Assembly: GCA_945865855.1 (NCBI GenBank)
Contig: CAMBES010000086.1
Span: 1-6,025, forward strand
Origin: Rhizobium sp. Q54
GTDB taxonomy: Bacteria > Pseudomonadota > Alphaproteobacteria > Rickettsiales > UBA1997
DNA length: 6,025 nt
Direction of reading: 5' to 3'
Of the stretch, positions 1 to 5,386 are shown piece after piece. The first letter of the stretch is position 1. Each line of letters starts with the position of its first letter. The position numbers were made by a program, and so were the translations under genes. The notes below the pieces were generated by a model. It had not been told where the DNA came from and ran no database searches. It saw nothing but the letters and a program-made list of their open reading frames with translations.

Positions 1-165
1 GGCGTTTATCAGCATTGCAAAAGTAATCACTTGAAGCGATATTTGTGCGAGTTCGACTTTCGCTATAACACGAAAGAAATCACGGACTCAGAACGCACCG
101 AAGCAGTATTGGCGTGCGTTATGGGTAAACGATTAACTTACAGAATCTCATCAATAGCAGTATGA
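1..165 (+). CDS. IS1595-family (ISXO2-like) transposase, C-terminal 54 residues
   Basis: This is the 3' end of a DDE-type transposase gene that starts before the window; frame 1 is open from base 1 to the TGA at 163-165. The visible peptide begins GVYQHCKSNHLKRYLCEFDF and continues RYN, then a TERTEAV-like stretch (seen as DSERTEAVLACVMGKRLTYR). The pattern G-V-Y-x-H, x-EFDFRYN, and a final G-K-R-L-T-Y-R is the recognisable end of ISXO2-like transposase domains. In this family the protein cuts and joins transposon ends. The upstream catalytic aspartates are off the window, so activity cannot be judged, but the C-terminus looks intact and shows no frameshift. The stop overlaps the ATG of the next gene (162-164), implying translational coupling to the passenger genes. 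Family call is from recognition of the motif, without a database search. Confidence 0.85.
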   Translation, partial: GVYQHCKSNHLKRYLCEFDFRYNTKEITDSERTEAVLACVMGKRLTYRISSIAV

Positions 166-791
166 AAAACACACTAAATTTCGACAAACTACAAAAAAGC
201 GCCAACATCTTCATTCAGCTAAATATGCTGAAAGGCTACGAGTTCTTAGATAAATCTGGCGCGATCATAAATCTTTTTCACAAAGACAGTAAGCCTCCAA
301 TTTTTCAAATGGATCAAACGGGATTAATTTTTGCCGAGCCGGCGGTAGGCATCCAAAGCATCACCATTAACATCAACAGCATTCAAGCAGCTTTGCTTTA
401 TGATGGAAATTTCAATACCGTAATTGAGGAATTCATTAAAAAAGCAGACGCAATTACCACTGTTTTAGGAGTTGGCTCAATTTCCAGAATCGGATTAAGA
501 ACAAATTTTACTCACTACTTTGACGAGGAGGAAGATTTTAGAAATTACTTTGAAGAAAGGGTGAAATTCAAAGAATTTATCAATGCGTCAATCGTTCTAA
601 AAACCAAAATTAACGACAAATTTTTAGCAAAAATTCGGATAGTTCCGATTGAAAATAATAAGGACAGCAAGAAGGGAGTTTTGCTCGATATTGATATTTA
701 TTTGGAGAAGGAAGAGTCAATGTCGGAGGCGGGGGAGAACTTTAAGGCGATGTGCGGTAGTCTAGAAGAAACTGTGAAAAAATATGTTTAA
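162..791 (+). CDS. Passenger protein 1, possible TIGR04255-family protein (209 aa)
   Basis: A predicted soluble protein of unknown function with no signal peptide or membrane segment. The pattern of short beta-rich segments, a central SRIGLRTNF (residues 108-116) and a late LLDIDIYLEKEE strand (174-185) followed by a C-terminal helix (190-209) resembles the TIGR04255 'sporadically distributed' family. Members typically have an R-I-G-L-R-Y-x-N motif in the middle and a D-x-D-x-Y strand near the end. This is recognition by eye and could be wrong. The start at 162 overlaps the transposase stop (ATGA), and no good Shine-Dalgarno precedes it, so translation is probably by reinitiation after the transposase. 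The 3' end overlaps the next gene by 8 bases. Its biochemical role is not known. Confidence 0.8.
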   Translation: MKNTLNFDKLQKSANIFIQLNMLKGYEFLDKSGAIINLFHKDSKPPIFQMDQTGLIFAEPAVGIQSITININSIQAALLYDGNFNTVIEEFIKKADAITTVLGVGSISRIGLRTNFTHYFDEEEDFRNYFEERVKFKEFINASIVLKTKINDKFLAKIRIVPIENNKDSKKGVLLDIDIYLEKEESMSEAGENFKAMCGSLEETVKKYV

Positions 792-1131
792 TTTCCTGAC
801 TAAGATTAACGAGAATAACAAGCTATCCTCAACTGCCTTGGCGATCTCTGTTTTATGCGTTGGCTGTTATTTGACGACCCACGCTGGAACTGACGACAGA
901 ATTCTCTACACGGGATTGGCTCTAATTGCGATTATGGGACTCCTGACGGTGGATGCTTACTACAAAAGCTCGATCAAAGAACATTACGAATCAGTCATCA
1001 AACACCATGATAAAATGCTTAACGATTCGAGAAGCGAAAATAAGTCCAATAAGGCTCTGATAAGCGATACCATGAAAACCATGAATGTACAAGCTAAGAA
1101 AGACGAAGACTACAAATCATTGGTTGAGTAA
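784..1131 (+). CDS. Passenger protein 2, small two-helix membrane protein (115 aa)
   Basis: Function not recognised. Two hydrophobic segments are visible, about residues 15-31 (ending SVLCVGCYL) and 39-58 (ILYTGLALIAIMGLLTVDAY). They are separated by a short polar turn, THAGTDDR (residues 32-39). A 55-residue charged tail rich in Lys, Glu, Asp and Ser follows and is likely helical. The probable topology is an inner-membrane hairpin with a short N-terminus and a long cytoplasmic tail, supported by lysines just after the second helix. The gene starts inside the last codons of the upstream gene and its TAA shares a base with the ATG of the 48-aa gene. Small two-helix membrane proteins next to soluble partners occur in toxin-antitoxin and defence cassettes, but nothing in this sequence proves such a role. 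Confidence 0.75.
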   Translation: MFNFLTKINENNKLSSTALAISVLCVGCYLTTHAGTDDRILYTGLALIAIMGLLTVDAYYKSSIKEHYESVIKHHDKMLNDSRSENKSNKALISDTMKTMNVQAKKDEDYKSLVE

Positions 1132-1277
1132 TGACAAATAAACCAAAGAAAAAACAGCCTAAAAAATCCCAACACGACCTCTTCAAAGAGACGGCAAAGG
1201 ATCATAGCTGCGATGAGAAATTCGACCTAAAAAAGGCGATTATCAATCTTACAAAACCAAAGAAATCTTCAAAATGA
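1131..1277 (+). CDS. Passenger protein 3, small Lys-rich protein (48 aa)
   Basis: A short gene in what would otherwise be a 142-base gap. It begins with ATG at 1131, sharing its A with the preceding stop (TAATG), and ends in TGA at 1275-1277, overlapping the next ATG (1274). The N-terminus (MTNKPKKKQPKKSQ) and C-terminus (TKPKKSSK) are strongly basic. The centre contains HDLFKETAKDHSCDEKFDLK (residues 15-34), which resembles a recurrent small-protein pattern of the form D-x-F-K-E-x-A-x-E-x-x-C-D-E-x-x-F-D found in proteins of no known function. That resemblance is from memory. The exact stop-start overlaps on both sides are strong evidence that it is a real gene. Charge suggests nucleic-acid binding or a protein-protein linker, as inference only. 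Confidence 0.65.
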   Translation: MTNKPKKKQPKKSQHDLFKETAKDHSCDEKFDLKKAIINLTKPKKSSK

Positions 1278-2071
1278 GTAATGATGTAAAGCTCTCAATC
1301 AAAATAGAGAACAACAATCCAATAGAATTAAATCAGCTTACTCTTTCTCTAAACGCATTGGCTCGCCAATATGACAGCTTTCTAAGAAAGAGCGAAAACT
1401 TTGATTACCACAAGACGGAGAGAAAGCTGTATATTTCAAAGCTAGAAAGTGGCTGTATTTATGCGGAATTAGTGCCCGCAATAGTTCCGCTACTAAGCGA
1501 TATGAACTCAATCTTCTCGTTCGGATCTTACCTTAAAAACATCTACGATTACTTCTTGGGAAAAGAGGAAAAAATAAATCACAGCATAACGAAAAGTGAC
1601 TGTGATGATTTTTCAGAAATAGTAGCTCAGACCGCCAACGATTCCGGCAGTACCATAAACATAGACGTTAAGGGCAATAACAACACTGTCTTGTGCCCAA
1701 TAATTACGGTTAATTCCCTCGATTCAAATGCCATACAAAACAAGATAAGGAAGTATGTCGAGGGTATTGATGAGACTCCCAAATCTTACACGAAAGAGCT
1801 AATGTATTGGGCTAACGCCGCCTTTGTTAAGCAAAAAACGACCGACAAAGTTATTATCGAAAAGATAGACAAGAAGCCAAAGAAAGTCGTTTTTCTTAAC
1901 GACCACGAGAAGTCAGTTGCGACTTCTTACAATTCGAGGTTCCCAAATAAACAATGGCAGGACTTGGCTTATATTGTGGATGTAGAGGTTTCTTATATTC
2001 AGGACTCCCCAAAAGAATACAAAATTACAAAACTCTACAAAGAGGAAATTTTCGATCCTCAGGAGAATTGA
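1274..2071 (+). CDS. Passenger protein 4, hypothetical protein (265 aa)
   Basis: Function not recognised. The N-terminal part (1-68) is strand/helix mixed and ends in LYISKLESGCIYAELVP (52-68). The motif resembles the R/L-x-S-G-S-I-x-x-x-L-V-P segment seen in a group of uncharacterised bacterial proteins. It runs into a moderately hydrophobic stretch (69-95, AIVPLLSDMNSIFSFGSYLK and following) that may be buried or membrane-associated. A second part holds INIDVKGNNNTVLCPIITVN (128-147) and SLDSNAIQN (148-156), again a pattern known in proteins of no assigned role. The C-terminal third is Lys-rich (for example KIDKKPKKVV, 197-206) and ends in two beta-like strands. The start overlaps the 48-aa gene stop (ATGA). 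It is the last gene of the coupled operon. Confidence 0.78.
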   Translation: MSNDVKLSIKIENNNPIELNQLTLSLNALARQYDSFLRKSENFDYHKTERKLYISKLESGCIYAELVPAIVPLLSDMNSIFSFGSYLKNIYDYFLGKEEKINHSITKSDCDDFSEIVAQTANDSGSTINIDVKGNNNTVLCPIITVNSLDSNAIQNKIRKYVEGIDETPKSYTKELMYWANAAFVKQKTTDKVIIEKIDKKPKKVVFLNDHEKSVATSYNSRFPNKQWQDLAYIVDVEVSYIQDSPKEYKITKLYKEEIFDPQEN

Positions 2072-2073
2072 TT

Positions 2074-2152
2074 TTTTCTTGGCTTGGTAGTGTCAAGTAT
2101 ATAAACGCGTAAATTTAAGAGTTATTCCTGCGAAAGCGACAATCCAAGAAAA
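2074..2152. repeat. Spaced 9-bp inverted repeat after the last passenger gene
   Basis: TTTTCTTGG at 2074-2082 and CCAAGAAAA at 2144-2152 are perfect inverse complements separated by 61 bases. The first arm begins just after the stop of the 265-aa gene and the second lies inside the MITE-like element. The loop is too long, and no T-run follows on either strand, so a classic terminator is unlikely. It could be chance in AT-rich DNA, or a pairing that closes a larger fold over the boundary. Confidence 0.3.
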
Positions 2153-2260
2153 TTCCAGTAACGTTGAAAAGCCTTCTTGATCAAAGCCTTTCACAAAAAA
2201 CTAAGGGTGAAAGATCGGAAATAATTACAGAACCAAATTGGTAAATTTTACAGGGATGAC
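2121..2260. repeat. MITE-like or dispersed palindromic repeat element (140 bp)
   Basis: The ends GTTATTCCTG (2121-2130) and CAGGGATGAC (2251-2260) are inverted repeats matching at 8 of 10 positions; the two mismatches become G-U pairs in RNA, so all ten positions can pair. The left end continues TGCGAAAGCGACAATCC, which resembles the common intergenic repeat of the type GTCATTCCCGCGAAAGCGGG followed by AATCCA, in a degraded form. The interior contains a 7-bp hairpin, CTTTCAC (2188-2194) with GTGAAAG (2207-2213), and the palindrome ACCAAATTGGT (2232-2242). There is no coding capacity. It sits between converging genes, where its transcript fold could stop or protect 3' ends. No clear target-site duplication is visible. 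Element identity is inference from end structure. Confidence 0.45.
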
Positions 2261-2275
2261 AAAAGTAAGTTTGTC
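2258..2275 (-). terminator. Weak hairpin downstream of pyrB, possible 3' end
   Basis: GACAAA (2258-2263) pairs with TTTGTC (2270-2275) across a 6-base loop, 16 to 33 bases past the pyrB stop on the - strand. It is a 6-bp AT-biased stem and no T-run follows on the - strand, so an intrinsic terminator is doubtful. No better candidate for the end of the dapA-hflK-pyrB transcript is visible in the 219-base gap; the larger folded repeat may serve instead. Confidence 0.2.
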
Positions 2276-2290
2276 TTGCGGGGGGTGAAT

Positions 2291-3205
2291 TTATTTAGCA
2301 TTCGTAATCAGCGACAACAAGGCCATGCGAATAAAAACTCCGTAATTGGCTTGAGCAAAATATTTTGCTTGCGGCAACTCATCAATTTCTGGATCGATTT
2401 CGCCGGTGCGCGGCAAGGGGTGAAGCACAATCAAATCTTTTTTCCCTTGGGCTAAAAGTTTTTTATTCACACAATAAACATCATTCGCTTTGGTGAGTTT
2501 ATCTTTGTCGAAGCGTTCAAATTGAGTGCGAGTGACGTAGAGAATATCGAGATCTTTTATCGCGCCTTCCAAATTTGATGTCTCTTCGATCTTACAGCCA
2601 TGTTGCTCAAAATCTTTTTTGCTTTCTGCATCAAGCGCCAAAGATGCGTGAGAAATCAAAGTGAAATGATTTTTAGAATAACGCGTAAGTAGCTTCATCA
2701 TTGAATGCACAGCGCGACCATGCTTTAAATCGCCAAGCACGCCGATGCGTAAATTATCTAGTTTTTTCTTCTCGCGGAAAATTGTGTAGAGGTCGACAAG
2801 AGATTGTGTTGGATGTTGATTTGAGCCATCTCCCGCATTAATCACCGGCACCGTTGCATATTTCGCCAACTCTTCCGCCGAGCCAATTTTGGGGTGACGC
2901 ATCACAATTACGTCGGCGTAATTACTCATGATGCGACCAGTGTCGGCAAGGCTTTCGCCCTTTGCTACCGAAGAAGTTTGACCATCTTCGAGCGAAATAA
3001 TTCTGCCGCCAAGCCTGTGCATTGCCGATTCAAAAGAGAAGCGCGTGCGCGTGCTTGGCTCAAAAAATAAAGTTGCGAGAATGGTGTTTGGGCAGTCTTG
3101 TTGTGGTCTGACGTAATATTTGTCAGCGAGAGCAAAAAGTTTTTCAATGTCACTTTCTTTGATTTGATTGGAATCAAGAAGATGTCTAAAAGAAAGCTGG
3201 CTCAC
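2291..3205 (-). CDS. pyrB: Aspartate carbamoyltransferase catalytic subunit (304 aa)
   Basis: Catalyses carbamoyl phosphate plus L-aspartate to N-carbamoyl-aspartate, the committed step of de novo pyrimidine synthesis, in the cytosol as a trimer. The carbamoyl-phosphate loop FFEPSTRTRFSFE (47-59) carries Ser51-Thr52-Arg53-Thr54. Lys82 lies in SVAKGESLADT, Arg103 in VMRHPK, and His131 and Gln134 in GSNQHPTQSL. Arg164 is in KHGRAVH, Arg226 and Gln228 in YVTRTQFERF, and HPLPR is at 262-266. These match the E. coli PyrB active-site set (Ser52, Lys84, Arg105, His134, Arg167, Arg229, Gln231, Leu267) with a constant small offset, so the enzyme should be active. Length is close to E. coli PyrB (311). 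The start is GTG, chosen because of the AAGGAG just upstream and the usual N-terminal length. No regulatory pyrI follows; the repeat and transposon boundary lies downstream. Confidence 0.97.
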   Translation of the reverse strand: MSQLSFRHLLDSNQIKESDIEKLFALADKYYVRPQQDCPNTILATLFFEPSTRTRFSFESAMHRLGGRIISLEDGQTSSVAKGESLADTGRIMSNYADVIVMRHPKIGSAEELAKYATVPVINAGDGSNQHPTQSLVDLYTIFREKKKLDNLRIGVLGDLKHGRAVHSMMKLLTRYSKNHFTLISHASLALDAESKKDFEQHGCKIEETSNLEGAIKDLDILYVTRTQFERFDKDKLTKANDVYCVNKKLLAQGKKDLIVLHPLPRTGEIDPEIDELPQAKYFAQANYGVFIRMALLSLITNAK

Positions 3206-3206
3206 G

Positions 3207-4379
3207 TTACTCCTTTTTTGGTTGTTGCTTGATTTCGTTTAGTGGGAAGTAAGGCACAACACCAGATTTTGAGGCGCTCTTGTCGATGAAAACCTTATCC
3301 ATATCGCGGTAAATTTTTTCCATTGTTTCAAGATAGATGCGTTTTTTAGTCACCTGTTTGGCCTTCGAATATTGATTGTAGACGGCATTAAATCTTCCCG
3401 CTTCACCCTGAGCGTTAGCGACTACTTCTTTTTCGTAAGCTTCCGCTTGTTCTTTGGCTTGAGCAGATTCGCCACGTGCGCGCGGAATAATGTCGTTAGC
3501 GTAAGATTGCGCTTGGTTGATTTCTTTTTCCTTGTCGGCTTTAGCAGTTTGAACATCGCGGAAAGCATCAATTACTTGCGCAGGTGGATCAACACGACGC
3601 AGCTGAACTAACACCACCCGAATTCCCGCGCCGTAAGCATCAAGAATTTCTTGGAGCAGAGTTTTTGTCTCTTGCTCGATTTTACTTTTACCGTCTGAGA
3701 GCGCGCTAGCAATTGGTGTGCGAGCAATGATTTCGCGCATCGCGCTTTCAGTAGATTTACGAATACTTTGATTTGGTTCGACGATATTGAAGGTGAAATC
3801 CTTGATGTCGGAAATTTGCCACTGCACTTGGAATTCAATGTCGACGATATTTTCATCGCCGGTGAGCATTAAACTTTCGGCGTTAAAATCGCGATTATCT
3901 GATTTTTTTTTGCTCGAAGAAAAACCGAATTCTTCAGTGTTAACCGAGGTAACGCTTTTCTTAATCACTTGGCCGAAAGGGTAAGGAATGTGATAATTTA
4001 GCCCAGGTGTTGCAACTTTGTAAAATTTACCGAAGTAGAGCAGAACAGCATTTTCATCAGTATCAACTTGGTAAAGACCAAGTGAGAGCCAAAGAAATGA
4101 GATGCCAAGAATAACAAGTCCAACTAGGGATTTTGGTGATTTACCATTTTGCGCTGAGTCGAAAAAATTTTTCATGCGCTCGAAACTTTTTTTGAAAAAA
4201 TCTTCAAAATCATCTTGTGGATTTCCTCTTGGATCTCTTGGTGGAGGAGATTTTTTTTCTCCGCCAGAATTTCCGCCAGAATTATTTTCAGAACCGTTAG
4301 GTTTAGAGTTGTTAGGTTTTTGATTACCAGCACCGCTCCATGGGCCCCAAGGGCCGGAGTTCATCAGAAGTTTTAGCAT
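3207..4379 (-). CDS. hflK: HflK, membrane SPFH/prohibitin-type modulator of FtsH (390 aa)
   Basis: HflK with HflC forms a large inner-membrane cage that surrounds and modulates the FtsH protease. The order here is typical: a Gly/Pro/Asn-rich N-terminus (7-55, with NSGPWGPWSGAG), one transmembrane helix (about 84-103, SLVGLVILGISFLWLSLGLY), then the SPFH/band-7 domain from QVDTDENAVLLYFGKF. The family signature MLTGDENIVDIEFQVQW is at 171-187. A long helix follows, with DPPAQVIDAFRDVQTAKADK (264-283), then EINQAQSYANDIIPRARGES. Length is near E. coli HflK (419). ATG at 4379 gives MLKLLMNSGPW; ATG at 4364 (Met6, MNSGPWGPW) looks more like usual HflK N-termini, and neither has a Shine-Dalgarno, so the start may be five codons later. 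hflC, normally next, is absent: pyrB follows instead. Confidence 0.95.
   Translation of the reverse strand: MLKLLMNSGPWGPWSGAGNQKPNNSKPNGSENNSGGNSGGEKKSPPPRDPRGNPQDDFEDFFKKSFERMKNFFDSAQNGKSPKSLVGLVILGISFLWLSLGLYQVDTDENAVLLYFGKFYKVATPGLNYHIPYPFGQVIKKSVTSVNTEEFGFSSSKKKSDNRDFNAESLMLTGDENIVDIEFQVQWQISDIKDFTFNIVEPNQSIRKSTESAMREIIARTPIASALSDGKSKIEQETKTLLQEILDAYGAGIRVVLVQLRRVDPPAQVIDAFRDVQTAKADKEKEINQAQSYANDIIPRARGESAQAKEQAEAYEKEVVANAQGEAGRFNAVYNQYSKAKQVTKKRIYLETMEKIYRDMDKVFIDKSASKSGVVPYFPLNEIKQQPKKE
3210..3215 (-). promoter_or_regulatory. Shine-Dalgarno of pyrB inside the hflK 3' end
   Basis: AAGGAG on the - strand, four bases before the GTG start of pyrB at 3205. It lies in the last codons of hflK, whose TAA stop (3207-3209) is one base from the GTG. 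This arrangement fixes the GTG as the start and indicates translational coupling of pyrB to hflK. It is the strongest ribosome binding site in the window. Confidence 0.8.
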
Positions 4380-4439
4380 GTTTGTTAATTTTATTTTTTT
4401 CGCGTTATTTTTGCGAAGGCAGAGATTGTAAAAGTTTAG
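4380..4439 (-). other. dapA-hflK intergenic region
   Basis: Sixty AT-rich bases between the dapA stop and the hflK start. A 5-bp stem TTCGC/GCGAA (arms at 4400-4404 and 4412-4416) is present, but on the - strand it is followed by A-runs rather than T-runs, so no intrinsic terminator is seen. A TTTACA (4428-4433, - strand) could be a -35 box, but no good -10 follows at the right distance. Read-through from dapA into hflK is the simplest interpretation. Confidence 0.35.
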
Positions 4440-5324
4440 TTATTTATTTTTAATCAGTCCGAGTTTTTTCATCTCGTTTTTTATTCTTGTTTGCGCCGCG
4501 ATTGAAGGTGCAGTTAGCGGAAGACGAACTTCTGCACTGCACAATCCAATTAGACTTGCCGCGTATTTTATTGGGATTGGGTTGGTCTCGCAAAACATCG
4601 CGGCATGCAGTGCGGTTAGTTTATCTTGAAGAGCAAGTGCAGTTTTGTAATCGCCGCGCATTGTCGCTTTTTGTAAGTCAGAAACAATTTTTGGCGCGAT
4701 GTTGGCAGTAACCGAAATTACGCCATTTCCACCCATTGCATTGAAGCCTACAACTGTCGCATCTTCACCAGAAAGGTAAGAAAATTTTTTCTTGATTAAG
4801 AGGCGTAAAGAGGCGACGCGAGCGAGATCTCCGGTTGCATCTTTAATGCCGACGACATTTTTTAATTCAGAAATTCGTGCTAAATTTTCGTCAGAAATGT
4901 TAATCACCGCCCGGCCAGGAATATTGTAGATGTAAAGCGGAATGCCAATTTTATCTAGCGCTTTGAAATGTTGAAATACGCCCTCAGGAATTGGCTTATT
5001 GTAGTAAGGCGCAACGATTAAGCATGAATCAGCGCCAATTTTTTTTGCGTGCTTCGTCATCATCACCGCTTCTTCCGTCGAGTTAGATCCGGTGCCTGCC
5101 ATTACTTGAATTTTTCCACGAGCAAATTTTACACAGTTCTCAATTACAGAATTATGCTCCTCGTGAGTTAGCGTTGGAGATTCGCCAGTTGTGCCACAAG
5201 GAACAATTCCATCAATTCCATTTTCGATTTGGAATTTAACAATTTGTTCCAAAGATTTTTCGTCGATCTTATTTTTTTTGAAAGGTGTGACAATCGCGGT
5301 GTAAGTCTCGGTTGTTGATTTCAT
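4440..5324 (-). CDS. dapA: 4-hydroxy-tetrahydrodipicolinate synthase (294 aa)
   Basis: Condenses pyruvate with L-aspartate semialdehyde, the first step specific to the diaminopimelate/lysine branch, supplying peptidoglycan cross-links and lysine; cytosolic (beta/alpha)8 barrel, usually a tetramer. Visible are the substrate loop GTTGESPTL (44-52, Thr45-Thr46), AGTGSNSTEEA (76-86), APYYNKP (105-111), YIYNIPGR (131-138) with Tyr133 and Arg138, and GIKDATGD (159-166) with the Schiff-base Lys161. SGEDATVVGF (185-194) and GGNGVISVTAN (198-208) follow, then NPIPIKYA near the end. Tyr133, Arg138 and Lys161 fall at the same numbers as in E. coli DapA (292 aa), so the enzyme is complete. The ATG at 5324 is preceded by an A-run and no Shine-Dalgarno within 15 bases. 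It leads the - strand group dapA-hflK-pyrB and diverges from nuoA. Confidence 0.97.
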   Translation of the reverse strand: MKSTTETYTAIVTPFKKNKIDEKSLEQIVKFQIENGIDGIVPCGTTGESPTLTHEEHNSVIENCVKFARGKIQVMAGTGSNSTEEAVMMTKHAKKIGADSCLIVAPYYNKPIPEGVFQHFKALDKIGIPLYIYNIPGRAVINISDENLARISELKNVVGIKDATGDLARVASLRLLIKKKFSYLSGEDATVVGFNAMGGNGVISVTANIAPKIVSDLQKATMRGDYKTALALQDKLTALHAAMFCETNPIPIKYAASLIGLCSAEVRLPLTAPSIAAQTRIKNEMKKLGLIKNK

Positions 5325-5364
5325 TTTTTTTTAATTGATTTTGCCTCAGTACAATTTCCCTCCC

Positions 5365-5372
5365 ATTATAAT
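5365..5372. promoter_or_regulatory. Shared divergent -10 element between dapA and nuoA
   Basis: ATTATAAT at 5365-5372 is its own reverse complement, so each strand shows a perfect TATAAT: 5367-5372 on +, 5370-5365 on -. On the + strand TTGCCT (5341-5346) is a possible -35, but its spacing to TATAAT is 20 bases (17 to the overlapping CATTAT), so it is imperfect. On the - strand no good -35 sits at 17 bases; an alternative is TTGAAT (5375-5370) with TGTACT 17 bases on. The + start of transcription would fall near 5378-5380, only about 7-9 bases before the nuoA ATG. Confidence 0.5.
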
Positions 5373-5386
5373 TCAATCAAGAGCCA

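Larger units (their letters stand above)
1..2071 (+). mobile_element. 3' part of an IS1595-family transposon with a passenger-gene operon
   Basis: Five overlapping + strand frames form one block: transposase end, 209-aa, 115-aa, 48-aa and 265-aa proteins. Junctions are ATGA (162-165), an 8-base overlap (784-791), TAATG (1129-1133) and ATGA (1274-1277). Such tight packing directly after a transposase, with no promoter-sized gap, suggests the four genes are cargo of the element. IS1595-family elements with passenger genes are established in the literature on this family; that this block is one of them is inference. The left end is outside the window. The right end is not resolved: it should lie between 2072 and 2290, but without the left inverted repeat it cannot be placed. 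The coordinates given therefore end at the last passenger codon. Confidence 0.65.

Noticed and set aside
2086..2110. Possible - strand promoter: TTGACA inside the reverse complement of TGTCAAG at 2091-2097.
   Set aside because: No acceptable -10 box lies 16-18 bases downstream, and it would only make antisense RNA to the 265-aa gene.
2965..3177. 70-codon - strand frame inside pyrB.
   Set aside because: Overlaps the carbamoyl-phosphate loop region of pyrB in another frame; the pyrB frame is intact and conserved.
3372..3856. Short open frames on both strands inside hflK (for example + 3372-3611 and - 3608-3856).
   Set aside because: They lie wholly within the clear HflK coding frame, and their peptides look like out-of-frame translations with no family resemblance.
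4487..4711. 74-codon + strand frame inside dapA.
   Set aside because: Antisense shadow of a complete, motif-verified dapA, and no ribosome binding site precedes it.
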